Shown in pieces: positions 1-6,214 of a stretch of DNA of 9,211 nt. Within the stretch, counting starts at the first letter, position 1, and every line of letters starts with the position of its first letter. The position numbers and the translations under genes were made by a program. Source of the DNA: Acidobacteriota bacterium (GTDB lineage Bacteria > Acidobacteriota > Blastocatellia > Pyrinomonadales > Pyrinomonadaceae); contig JAIVJP010000295.1 in the NCBI GenBank assembly GCA_020199975.1, forward strand, positions 1 to 9,211, read 5' to 3'. Under the pieces are notes generated by a model, which searched no databases, was not told where the DNA came from, and worked only from the letters and a program-made list of their open reading frames with translations.

Positions 1-20
1 TGCTTTCTGGCTCTGGCTTT

Positions 21-67
21 CCTGGGGCTCGCGCCCCAGGCTTTATGCTGCCGCCTGCTTCGCAGGC
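21..67 (+). repeat. Two-hairpin palindromic element (REP-like), copy 1
   Basis: Two stem-loops stand side by side. The first is CCTGGGGC-TCGC-GCCCCAGG (21-40, perfect 8-bp stem). The second is GCCTGC-TTC-GCAGGC (53-67, perfect 6-bp stem). The 12-base linker is CTTTATGCTGCC. The layout of a CCTNGGGC-type hairpin, a short AT-richer linker and a second small GC-rich palindrome is repeated near 3865-3912 and, inverted, at 3691-3739. Such arrays resemble REP elements. The family assignment is by eye; I have no database match. Confidence 0.6.
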
Positions 68-192
68 TCAGCGATTAATTTGACGGCGCTTTTGTCGACG
101 CACTTTAGAGACAGGACACTAGCGGAAGACAGTTAGTAGCCCAGCACTTAAGAGATTGTGTCAAACCCAACTGTTCAAAGCTCGATTTTGCA

Positions 193-242
193 ATTACGCT
201 GAAAGCGTTCGCAAATTGGAGCCCAGGGTTGCTTCAACCCTG
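193..242 (-). repeat. Left arm of 50-bp inverted repeat pair A
   Basis: This arm matches the reverse complement of 356-405 at 48 of 50 positions by hand alignment. It contains its own hairpin, CAGGGTTG-CTT-CAACCCTG (224-242). The outer end reads ATTACGCTGAA and the hairpin faces the pair's centre. With the right arm it could fold into a long stem enclosing a 113-base loop, or into two separate hairpins. It is probably a paired REP or MITE-like element. Confidence 0.85.
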
Positions 243-355
243 AGTCAACGCACAGCCCCTAAGAATGGTAACGCCAAAGGTGTTCGCTAAGGCGCTGCCA
301 ACGGCCGTCTCGCGAACTCTTTCAGAGTTAGATGTTATCGAGAAAGCCGGAGTCC

Positions 356-405
356 CAGGGTTGAGGCAACCCTGGGCTCCAATTTGCGAACGCCTTCAGC
401 GTAAT
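356..405 (+). repeat. Right arm of 50-bp inverted repeat pair A
   Basis: This arm is the reverse complement of 193-242 with two differences. It contains CAGGGTTG-AGG-CAACCCTG (356-374), then a linker, then CGCCTTCAGCG (391-401). The CGCCTTCAGCG word returns as CGCGCCTTCAGCGC at 3829-3842, linking this pair to cluster B. The arm ends 41 bases upstream of the flavoprotein start codon, so it lies in that gene's promoter or 5' untranslated region. Confidence 0.85.
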
Positions 406-446
406 GAGGTCAAGTTTTGCACAGACTGGTCGTTAGAAGGATTGTT

Positions 447-1355
447 ATGAATACTATCTTTGACGTCATTATCGTCGGTGGTGGACCTGCTGGTCTCAGC
501 GCGGCACTTATCTTGGGACGCTGCCGCCGAAACGTTCTCGTGTGTGACGCAGGACACCATCGTAACGCCGCATCCCGCGCTCTTCACGGTTATCTTACTC
601 GCGACGGTATTGAGCCGGCCGAGCTGCTGCGGATTGGACGCGAGCAGCTACGCCCCTACCCGACCGTCCACCTGCGTGCCGATGAAGTAACAAACACCCG
701 CTGTGTTGAAAACGGATTCGAAATCACTATCAACGATGAGGTAGTTTCTTCGCGGAAACTATTGCTGGCTACCGGCGTGGTCGATCGCCTTCCCGATATC
801 GACGGGTTGAAGTCATTGTATGGTCGCAGCGTTTTCCATTGTCCTTACTGCGATGGTTGGGAGCTGCGCGATCAGCCGATTGCAATCTACGGACGTGAAG
901 ACCGTGGTTCCGGTCTGGCCCTGGAGCTCACCGGATGGAGCAGAGATCTCGTTGTTTGCACCGATGGCCCGGCAACATTCTCAGCCGATGATCGCGACCA
1001 ACTCGCCGAGCTTAACATCGCAGTGCGGGAGGAACGTATTTCCCGTCTGGAAGGTTCCGACGGACAGCTCGAACGGATTATCTTTGTCAATGGCGACGCA
1101 ATTCCGCGACGGGGCATGTTCTTTAACACCGGCCAGGACCAGAGATGTGATTTAGCTGCGAAACTCGGCTGCGAGTTTACGGAACGCGGTGCTGTTCGCA
1201 CTGGGGAGTATGAGATGACGAAGGTGCCCGGTCTCTTTGTGGCCGGAGACGCTTCCAGAGCCGTTCAACTGGTGATTGTAGCGGCCGCGGAAGGGGCGGA
1301 AGCGGCATTCGCAATTAACAAGGCGTTGATCAAGGAAGACTTGCTTATGAAATAG
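447..1355 (+). CDS. Thioredoxin-reductase-like NAD(P)/FAD-dependent oxidoreductase
   Basis: This is a 302-residue cytosolic flavoprotein of the low-molecular-weight thioredoxin reductase fold. Residues 7-20 form the FAD-binding Rossmann motif (VIIVGGGPAG). C132 and C135 lie in HCPYCDG, the redox-active CxxC that passes electrons from FAD to a disulfide partner. GLFVAGDAS (262-270) is the C-terminal FAD signature. The second nucleotide-binding segment reads YGREDRGSGLALEL (148-161) instead of the usual GGGDSA type, so the electron donor may not be ordinary NADPH and the partner is unknown. I chose the ATG at 447 because AGAAGG (435-440) precedes it at six bases and the protein then begins just before the Rossmann strand; an in-frame TTG at 417 lacks such support. 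The gene stands alone, convergent with the deacetylase, 27 bases away. Family call is firm; the exact reaction is not. Confidence 0.9.
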   Translation: MNTIFDVIIVGGGPAGLSAALILGRCRRNVLVCDAGHHRNAASRALHGYLTRDGIEPAELLRIGREQLRPYPTVHLRADEVTNTRCVENGFEITINDEVVSSRKLLLATGVVDRLPDIDGLKSLYGRSVFHCPYCDGWELRDQPIAIYGREDRGSGLALELTGWSRDLVVCTDGPATFSADDRDQLAELNIAVREERISRLEGSDGQLERIIFVNGDAIPRRGMFFNTGQDQRCDLAAKLGCEFTERGAVRTGEYEMTKVPGLFVAGDASRAVQLVIVAAAEGAEAAFAINKALIKEDLLMK

Positions 1356-1382
1356 ATCTGAGGAGAGAAACCAAGTCTAAGT

Positions 1383-2225
1383 CTAATGCGCCGTTGCCTC
1401 TTCGGGGAAGAGATCCATCCATGCTTTGCGAGCCAGCAATTGCCATTCTTCGCCCGTAAATTCCCTGTCAAAGTTTTCGTAACTTAATTTTCCACGCTGT
1501 GGCGGAAGGGTAAAGTCATAGGGTGGGGGACGACGAAACTTTTCCGGGCCGAGCGGGTTTTCTTTTAGCGACTCTCCCTGAGTTGCGAAGCACGCATACA
1601 TGCGACGTTTGAGTTCCTGAGATTCGTCGTCGAGCATCAAGGTTGTTGTCTCACGACCCGGGCTGGGAAGGAAATCGAGCACTCTCATTTCTCCGTCTCT
1701 CCCGGGATGCAAAGCCATTTCAAAAAGCGCGGGCGGCTTAAAACCATGGCGTTTCAATAAACGCACAGCAGCATTTGTGGCAAACGCAGCGGCATCGTGA
1801 TCCGGGTGCCCACCTTCATACGGATGTGTCAGCACTATGTCCGGCGCGGATTGTTGCAGCAGGGTCCTGAGTCTCTTTGACAGGTCCGTCAAAAAGTGTG
1901 GCGCCTGGTGGTCACCAATGTCGAGTTCGAGTACACAGTCCGGCGACACATTGGCAAGTGCCAACGCTGAGATGCATTCTCTCCGGCGCGCTTCAGCATA
2001 GTCCTCACGACCTTCGAATCCGGCATCATGAACAATTTGCGTGTTGCGCGGCGCGCCGTCGGTCAGGTGAATGACGGTTACGTCACTTAACTTAGAAATC
2101 AAACCCCCGGCGCCAATTATTTCGTCGGCTGGATGAGCAACTATCACGGAACAACGAAAGTGACCCACCAATGCACCGATGCCAAAGAGACTGGCGTGTG
2201 CCAAGCGTCGTTTGCTTGTGTCCAT
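1383..2225 (-). CDS. PIG-L/LmbE family deacetylase with altered AHPADE motif
   Basis: This 280-residue protein belongs to the PIG-L/LmbE superfamily, zinc enzymes that remove N-acetyl groups from sugar-linked substrates (MshB, BshB and GlcNAc-PI deacetylase are relatives). The first motif is VAHPADE (residues 29-35), where zinc ligands H31 and D34 are present. The intervening Asp, the general base in MshB, is Ala33 (codon GCC at 2129-2127). The second motif HPYEGGHPDHD (134-144) keeps the third ligand, H143. An LTDGAPR segment after the first motif is also typical. The frame stays open to a GTG at 2414, but the extra 63 residues look non-coding and family members start close to AHPDDE, so I prefer the ATG at 2225; it lacks a clear ribosome-binding site. 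The substrate is unknown; activity may be lost or changed. It lies downstream of the ligase on the same strand but is probably transcribed separately. Confidence 0.85.
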   Translation of the reverse strand: MDTSKRRLAHASLFGIGALVGHFRCSVIVAHPADEIIGAGGLISKLSDVTVIHLTDGAPRNTQIVHDAGFEGREDYAEARRRECISALALANVSPDCVLELDIGDHQAPHFLTDLSKRLRTLLQQSAPDIVLTHPYEGGHPDHDAAAFATNAAVRLLKRHGFKPPALFEMALHPGRDGEMRVLDFLPSPGRETTTLMLDDESQELKRRMYACFATQGESLKENPLGPEKFRRPPPYDFTLPPQRGKLSYENFDREFTGEEWQLLARKAWMDLFPEEATAH

Positions 2226-2546
2226 TGTCGCCGAGAATTCAGCACCATCTAGGGTGATCTGGTTTCCCTTGAGGCGCGCGAAAATCCTTGCTCCCTCTGT
2301 TTTTCGGCTGCTCGACCGGTTTAGGTAGTCAACCTGCATACCAGACCAATAAACACGCAGCTCCAGAAGGTAAAGGGTCTTTCGAGACAGCAGACTTGTC
2401 CTAGTGCTGGTCACCTGTGACTCGTTAACGTGCAGTTGTAGGGGGAATTACCGTAGGTTTTGTAATGACTTAACGACGGCCCGAGCCCGAACTTAAACGG
2501 ACGTCTCCGGTGAGCCGAAGGCTTTTCTCAAGGTGGCAAAACGAGG
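2226..2546. other. Intergenic region between ligase and deacetylase
   Basis: This 321-base stretch lies between two - strand genes. The deacetylase frame extends into it as far as a GTG at 2414, but the implied peptide resembles no conserved N-terminus. A short AGCC-GAA-GGCT palindrome followed by TTTCT occurs at 2513-2527 on the + strand, the wrong strand for terminating the ligase. I see no other gene, repeat or convincing promoter. Confidence 0.5.
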
Positions 2547-3545
2547 TTACTTCAATTGATCGAATCCGCATTGCTTCGGTTTCTTATCTGGGCGCCACCG
2601 CAGAAATCTGGTTCCATGGCGGAAACGTCCGCCGGTAAAGTGATCATATTGAACTTCAGCTACAAGCTTTGTTGCAAGTGGCTCCCATTCGCTTGTTTTC
2701 TTCGTACTCCAGCGACTCGGTCCTCCGGGTTTATTGCCGGTGAATCCGGGCGGCTTGACCAGCGCTTCCAACTTCTTCGTTAGCTCTTTCTTTTCCGCCT
2801 CGCTAAAGCTGGATGTAAAACCTACGTGATGCAGCAAGCCGTCTTCGTCATACAACCCCAGGAGCAACGATCCCGCAACTTTGCCACGGGAGGCATAGCG
2901 AAAGCCGCCGATTACACAATCAGCCGTGCGCAAATTCTTAACTTTTTGCATGCCGTCCCGCTCACCTGATCGGTAAGACAGGTCAAGTCTCTTCGCGATC
3001 ACCCCATCGAGTCTGACACTGGAATCAGAAAGCCAATTGAAAGCCATGGAAGCGTCCAGAGTTTTTGGTGAAAGTTCGATCGTAGCGTTTTTGGGAAGAT
3101 ACTTTTTCGCGAAGCGCTCAAGCTTTTGACGACGATTCACAAGGGGCTCCTCAAATATCGCAGTGCCGGGTTCATCAACCAACAGATCAAAAACAATCAG
3201 TCGCGCCGGTGTTTCGCGCGAGAGTTTTGTCACCCGGCTGGCTGCCGGGTGGATTCTCTGCAACAAGTCGTCAAAGGAAGGTTCTCCTCTGATCGTGATT
3301 ATCAGCTCGCCATCGATAACAAAACGTGTGGCCTTGATCTTCAGTACTGCTTCAACAATTTCCGGAAAGTAACGTCTCAGGGACTGACCAGATTTCGATT
3401 GGAGCTCCACAGTTTTTCCGTCGCGGAATGCGATGCAGCGGAAACCGTCCCACTTGGGTTCATACTGCCAGTTCTTACCGGTGGAAATCTCCTTCACCAG
3501 TAAAGCTTCCATGGGAGGAAAAGGTGGTTTGATAGGTAAACTCAT
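2547..3545 (-). CDS. ATP-dependent DNA ligase, LigC/LigD ligase-domain type
   Basis: This 332-residue enzyme seals DNA nicks through a lysine-AMP intermediate. It has the adenylation domain plus OB-fold of the ligases used in bacterial end-joining repair. Motif I is KWDGFR (31-36), with K31 the predicted adenylated lysine. Motif III is FVIDGEL (75-81), and motif IV is LDGVIAKR (179-186). The motif V region is MQKVKN (199-204), followed by TADCVIGGF at the start of the OB fold. The C-terminal part ends in a TRFLRWRPDK segment typical of LigD ligase domains. No polymerase or nuclease domain is fused and there is no Ku gene in the window, so it resembles the stand-alone LigC form. I prefer the ATG at 3545 (MSLPIK), 42 bases inside the longest frame, because family members begin near this point; the upstream purine-rich AAGAGAAC is a weak Shine-Dalgarno. 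The ATG at 3587 remains possible. Confidence 0.93.
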   Translation of the reverse strand: MSLPIKPPFPPMEALLVKEISTGKNWQYEPKWDGFRCIAFRDGKTVELQSKSGQSLRRYFPEIVEAVLKIKATRFVIDGELIITIRGEPSFDDLLQRIHPAASRVTKLSRETPARLIVFDLLVDEPGTAIFEEPLVNRRQKLERFAKKYLPKNATIELSPKTLDASMAFNWLSDSSVRLDGVIAKRLDLSYRSGERDGMQKVKNLRTADCVIGGFRYASRGKVAGSLLLGLYDEDGLLHHVGFTSSFSEAEKKELTKKLEALVKPPGFTGNKPGGPSRWSTKKTSEWEPLATKLVAEVQYDHFTGGRFRHGTRFLRWRPDKKPKQCGFDQLK

Positions 3546-4283
3546 TGTTCTCTTATTCCCAGGTCGCGATCGGATCGCAACTGACATGCGAGGAATCCAA
3601 TCTCATCTGGGTGTCCCGATTTGAAAGAGTGTCGTACGGGCTCGGGCATCACAAAACCGGAGCAATAGAGGCTGGGTCAAAACTCAGGCTCTAAGCGCCA
3701 AAGGCACGAAATGTAAAAGCCTGGGCCATCGGACCAGGTGGTTTATAAGCGCTTCTGAGCGCTGAAGGCGCGTAATGATGATGGAAGCGGCGCAATCAAT
3801 ACTGTATTCGGTCGACACAACCTAATTTCGCGCCTTCAGCGCTTCAGAATTAATCGACCCTACCTAGGGCTTTTGCCCTCTAGGCCTCACATTAAGCACC
3901 TTTGGCGCTTAGGGGCAGGGCTTTCATACCCGGTCGCTACTCTCCGCTCCAGGTTCTGCAATTTGTGTGCTCTCCTTTGAAGTAAACCTGGCGGCCAAGA
4001 ACACACAGCTTTCATACTGGGAATCCAATCCCCCCATCTCGGCACCCTCTTTGCTGACTCAATCTCGGAAACAAATACATTAGCGCTAAACAAGCTCTTG
4101 CGTGCTCAAAAAAGGACACGCCTGAAAACACTTGTACCGTAAGGCTACATTAATACGACCGCGTTTTAAAAATCCGAGCACCCTATTGGCCGAGGAAGGT
4201 TATGAAACTAAAGTCGCCTTCAGAGAAAGCGGCCGGAACGGAAATCACGATCCCAATCAACAACTAGCGCAAAGGACAATTCA
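3546..4283. other. Long intergenic region with nested inverted repeats
   Basis: This 738-base gap separates the divergent ligase and FAD/Rieske genes. Its left half holds repeat cluster B (3691-3912). A 10-base direct repeat, GCTTTCATAC, occurs at about 3920 and about 4012. The open frame on the - strand at 3887-4093 overlaps the repeat and gives no recognisable protein, so I do not call it. Promoters for both flanking genes should lie here, but I could not assign boxes with confidence. Confidence 0.6.
3691..3912. repeat. Nested inverted-repeat cluster B (REP/MITE-like)
   Basis: The outer arms are a perfect 14-bp inverted pair (CTAAGCGCCAAAGG at 3691-3704 and its complement at 3899-3912). 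Inside them are two hairpins of similar role: CCTGG-(9 nt)-CCAGG near 3721-3739 and CCTAGGGC-TTTT-GCCCTCTAGG at 3863-3884. The inner arms are a second pair, GCGCTGAAGGCGCG (3759-3772) and its complement (3829-3842). With one bulged base they extend to TTCTGA/TCAGAA (3753-3849). The unit is thus roughly symmetric over 222 bases, as expected of two REP-type elements in head-to-head orientation or a small non-autonomous mobile element. I see no open frame for a transposase and no clear target-site duplication. Confidence 0.8.
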
Positions 4284-5864
4284 ATGGAAGACGATACGAA
4301 ACAAACGGTCTCGGTGTGGATGGACACCGGACCGCTAATGGAAGAGTCTCCGCTAACTGAGGATGCCCGGGCCGACGTATGCATTGTAGGGGCAGGTATA
4401 GCGGGAATGACTACGGCTTATCTGCTATCAAAGGAGGGCAAGTCTGTCATCGTCCTGGACGATGGACCCATTGGTGGTGGCATGACTGGCCGAACGACGG
4501 CCCACCTGGTCAACGCCCTCGATGATCGCTACTTCGAACTCGAACGTCTTCACGGGGAGAAAGGCGCTCGCCTGGCGGCGGAGAGTCACACAGCGGCAAT
4601 CGAGCGCTTGGAAGGTATCGTCAAAAACGAAAGGATCGATTGCGAGTTTGAGCGACTCGACGGCTATCTGTTTGTTCCTCCAGGCGATGCGAAGAAGATT
4701 CTGGATGAAGAATTAGAAGCAGCGCTGCGTGCGGGATTAAAACTCGAAAAAGTTGAGCGCGCACCGATTGATAGCTATGACACCGGGTTGGCCTTGCGCT
4801 TTCCGCGTCAGGCCCAGTTTCATCCGCTCAAATACCTCGCCGGCCTCGCGCAAGCCATCAAGCAAAGTGGCGGCAGTATTCACACCCAAACACATGCCAG
4901 CAAAATAAAAGGCGGCGACCGTGCGGTCATCGAAACGAGCGGAGGAGCTGTGGTCACGGCAGATGCGGTAGTTGTCGCGACGAACTCGCCCGTGAACGAT
5001 CTCGTCGCCATTCACACAAAACAAGCGGCTTATCAAACTTATGTAATCGGTGCCCGCGTGCCACGAGGGTCTGTAAACAAGGCGCTTTACTGGGATACAC
5101 CTGATCCTTACCACTACCTGCGAATTGAAACCATCGGGACGGGAGCCGGCGCTTATGACTTGCTGATTGTCGGCGGGGAAGACCACAAGACCGGACAGGA
5201 AAATGACGCCAACAGGCGATTCGGGATTCTTGAACGTTGGACGCGTACGCGGTTTCCCATGATCGAGAGTATTGAGTATCGCTGGTCGGGTGAAGTGCTC
5301 GAGCCGATAGACGGGCTGGCTTTCATCGGTCGCAATCCTCTGGACGAACCCAACGTCTTCATAGCCACCGGCGATTCGGGAAACGGAATGACGCACGGAA
5401 CGATTGCCGGCATCCTCATTACCGATCTGATTATGGAGCGCGAGAATGAGTGGGCCGACTTGTATGAGCCCTCTCGCAAGACTCTGCGAGCGCTGCCTGA
5501 ATTCGCCCGCGAAAACTTGAACGTCGCCATGGAATACACCGGTCTAGTTACGCCCGGCGAGGTAGATTCCGTTGCTGAAATTGAGCCGAGACGAGGAGCG
5601 GTCATTCGCCGCGGCCTGACAAAAGTAGCGGTTTATAAGGACGAGGCAGGCGCGGTTCATGAGCGCTCAGCCATCTGTCGCCATCTCGGTTGCGTTGTCG
5701 GCTGGAACACTTTGGAGAGTACCTGGGACTGTCCGTGCCATGGGTCGCGTTACAACGCTTACGGCCACGTCATTCAGGGGCCAGCTAACAGTGACCTCCC
5801 GGAGGTCGATAGCGCTGAAGAAGATAGTGCGAGTGTTGGCGGCCGCCGAGGTGCGTCGAGTTAG
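4284..5864 (+). CDS. FAD-dependent oxidoreductase with C-terminal Rieske [2Fe-2S] domain
   Basis: This 526-residue two-domain redox protein resembles Bacillus subtilis YhfW. Residues 31-60 form a Rossmann FAD site (VCIVGAGIAGMTTAY, then VIVLDD). Residues up to about 385 make a DadA/glycine-oxidase-like amine oxidoreductase domain, with IATGDSGNGMTHG (360-372) as the C-terminal FAD contact. The Rieske domain (about 425-505) has CRHLGC (465-470) and CPCHGS (483-488). C465, H467, C483 and H486 would bind the 2Fe-2S cluster, and C470 with C485 would form the stabilising disulfide of the bc1 type. Electrons probably pass between flavin and cluster, but substrate and partner are unknown. No signal peptide or membrane segment is visible, so it is likely cytosolic. 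AAAGGA (4271-4276) precedes the ATG by seven bases. The tail beyond residue 506 is a low-complexity Ser/Glu/Gly stretch. A small basic gene follows 28 bases later. Confidence 0.92.
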   Translation: MEDDTKQTVSVWMDTGPLMEESPLTEDARADVCIVGAGIAGMTTAYLLSKEGKSVIVLDDGPIGGGMTGRTTAHLVNALDDRYFELERLHGEKGARLAAESHTAAIERLEGIVKNERIDCEFERLDGYLFVPPGDAKKILDEELEAALRAGLKLEKVERAPIDSYDTGLALRFPRQAQFHPLKYLAGLAQAIKQSGGSIHTQTHASKIKGGDRAVIETSGGAVVTADAVVVATNSPVNDLVAIHTKQAAYQTYVIGARVPRGSVNKALYWDTPDPYHYLRIETIGTGAGAYDLLIVGGEDHKTGQENDANRRFGILERWTRTRFPMIESIEYRWSGEVLEPIDGLAFIGRNPLDEPNVFIATGDSGNGMTHGTIAGILITDLIMERENEWADLYEPSRKTLRALPEFARENLNVAMEYTGLVTPGEVDSVAEIEPRRGAVIRRGLTKVAVYKDEAGAVHERSAICRHLGCVVGWNTLESTWDCPCHGSRYNAYGHVIQGPANSDLPEVDSAEEDSASVGGRRGASS

Positions 5865-5892
5865 AAAGCTGATTAATACTACGGAGGAACCA

Positions 5893-6078
5893 ATGTCAGA
5901 CAAAGATCGACGGAAGAAAGACGGCCAAAACAAGGACAAGAAGAATCAGCGGATGCGAGAGAGTGTCGAGGCCCGCAAGCAGCAGAATCCGAGCGCTCGA
6001 GCCAAAGAGAAACATGAGGCAAAGATGACGGATACGGTGCCTGAGGGGGCGGCGCGGATGCGGAAGAAGCCGGCCTAA
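5893..6078 (+). CDS. Small, highly charged protein of unknown function
   Basis: This gene encodes 61 residues. ACGGAGGA at 5881-5888 is a strong ribosome-binding site four bases before the ATG, which is the best evidence that it is a real gene. By hand count it has 12 Lys, 8 Arg, 5 Asp and 5 Glu, and no Cys, Trp, Tyr or Phe. It has no signal peptide or membrane segment, so it should be soluble and mostly disordered or helical. I do not recognise the family. Strong basic charge would fit nucleic-acid or ribosome association, or a stress-type hydrophilic protein, but that is conjecture. It lies 28 bases after the FAD/Rieske gene on the same strand, so the two are probably co-transcribed, and a strong hairpin follows it at 6134-6179. 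Confidence 0.7.
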   Translation: MSDKDRRKKDGQNKDKKNQRMRESVEARKQQNPSARAKEKHEAKMTDTVPEGAARMRKKPA

Positions 6079-6133
6079 GTTAGGCGGACTAAGTAGTGGT
6101 GACCGGTAGTAGCAGCCTAGTCATTTTCCATGT

Positions 6134-6179
6134 CATTTCTCATTGAGCGCCGGGATAAACCGGCGCTCAATGAGAAATG
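6134..6179. terminator. Perfect 20-bp-stem hairpin between convergent genes
   Basis: 6134-6153 and 6160-6179 are exact reverse complements, separated by the loop GATAAA. After a five-base bulge on the left (CATGT), pairing resumes with CATTTTC (6122-6128) against GAAAATG (6180-6186). It lies between the small charged gene (+, ends 6078) and yebC (-, ends 6215), where a shared bidirectional terminator is expected. No long T-run follows on either strand; only TTTT after the right arm. It may therefore be a terminator of weak classical form or another palindromic repeat. Confidence 0.6.
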
Positions 6180-6214
6180 GAAAATGGTTTTCAGCAGCGA
6201 CGAGGCCACTCACC

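Larger units (their letters stand above)
1..446. other. Gene-poor leader region with palindromic repeats
   Basis: I recognise no gene here; the short open frames give no family-like protein. The region contains a two-hairpin element (21-67) and a 50-bp inverted-repeat pair (193-242 and 356-405), both described separately. The right-hand repeat arm ends only 41 bases before the start codon at 447, so any promoter of the flavoprotein gene must lie within, between or immediately after the repeats. I could not identify a convincing -35/-10 pair. Confidence 0.6.

Noticed and set aside
2226..2414. 63-residue N-terminal extension of the deacetylase from a GTG
   Set aside because: The peptide looks non-coding, has no ribosome-binding site, and the family normally starts close to the AHPDDE motif.
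2513..2527. Short AGCC-GAA-GGCT hairpin with T-run as a ligase terminator
   Set aside because: The T-run lies on the + strand while both flanking genes are on the - strand, and the stem is only four base pairs.
3887..4093. 68-residue open frame on the - strand in the ligase/Rieske gap
   Set aside because: It overlaps repeat cluster B, has no ribosome-binding site I can see, and the product resembles no protein.
4132..4156. TTGTAC-TAATAC as a promoter for the FAD/Rieske gene
   Set aside because: The spacing between the boxes is about 13 bases, too short for a sigma-70 promoter.
1..4283. Flavoprotein, deacetylase, ligase and repeats as one defence or repair system
   Set aside because: The genes are on opposite strands, widely spaced and from unrelated pathways; nothing shows joint function.
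4737..5396. 219-residue open frame on the - strand inside the FAD/Rieske gene
   Set aside because: It is an antisense shadow of a clearly conserved gene and shows no domain or start signal.
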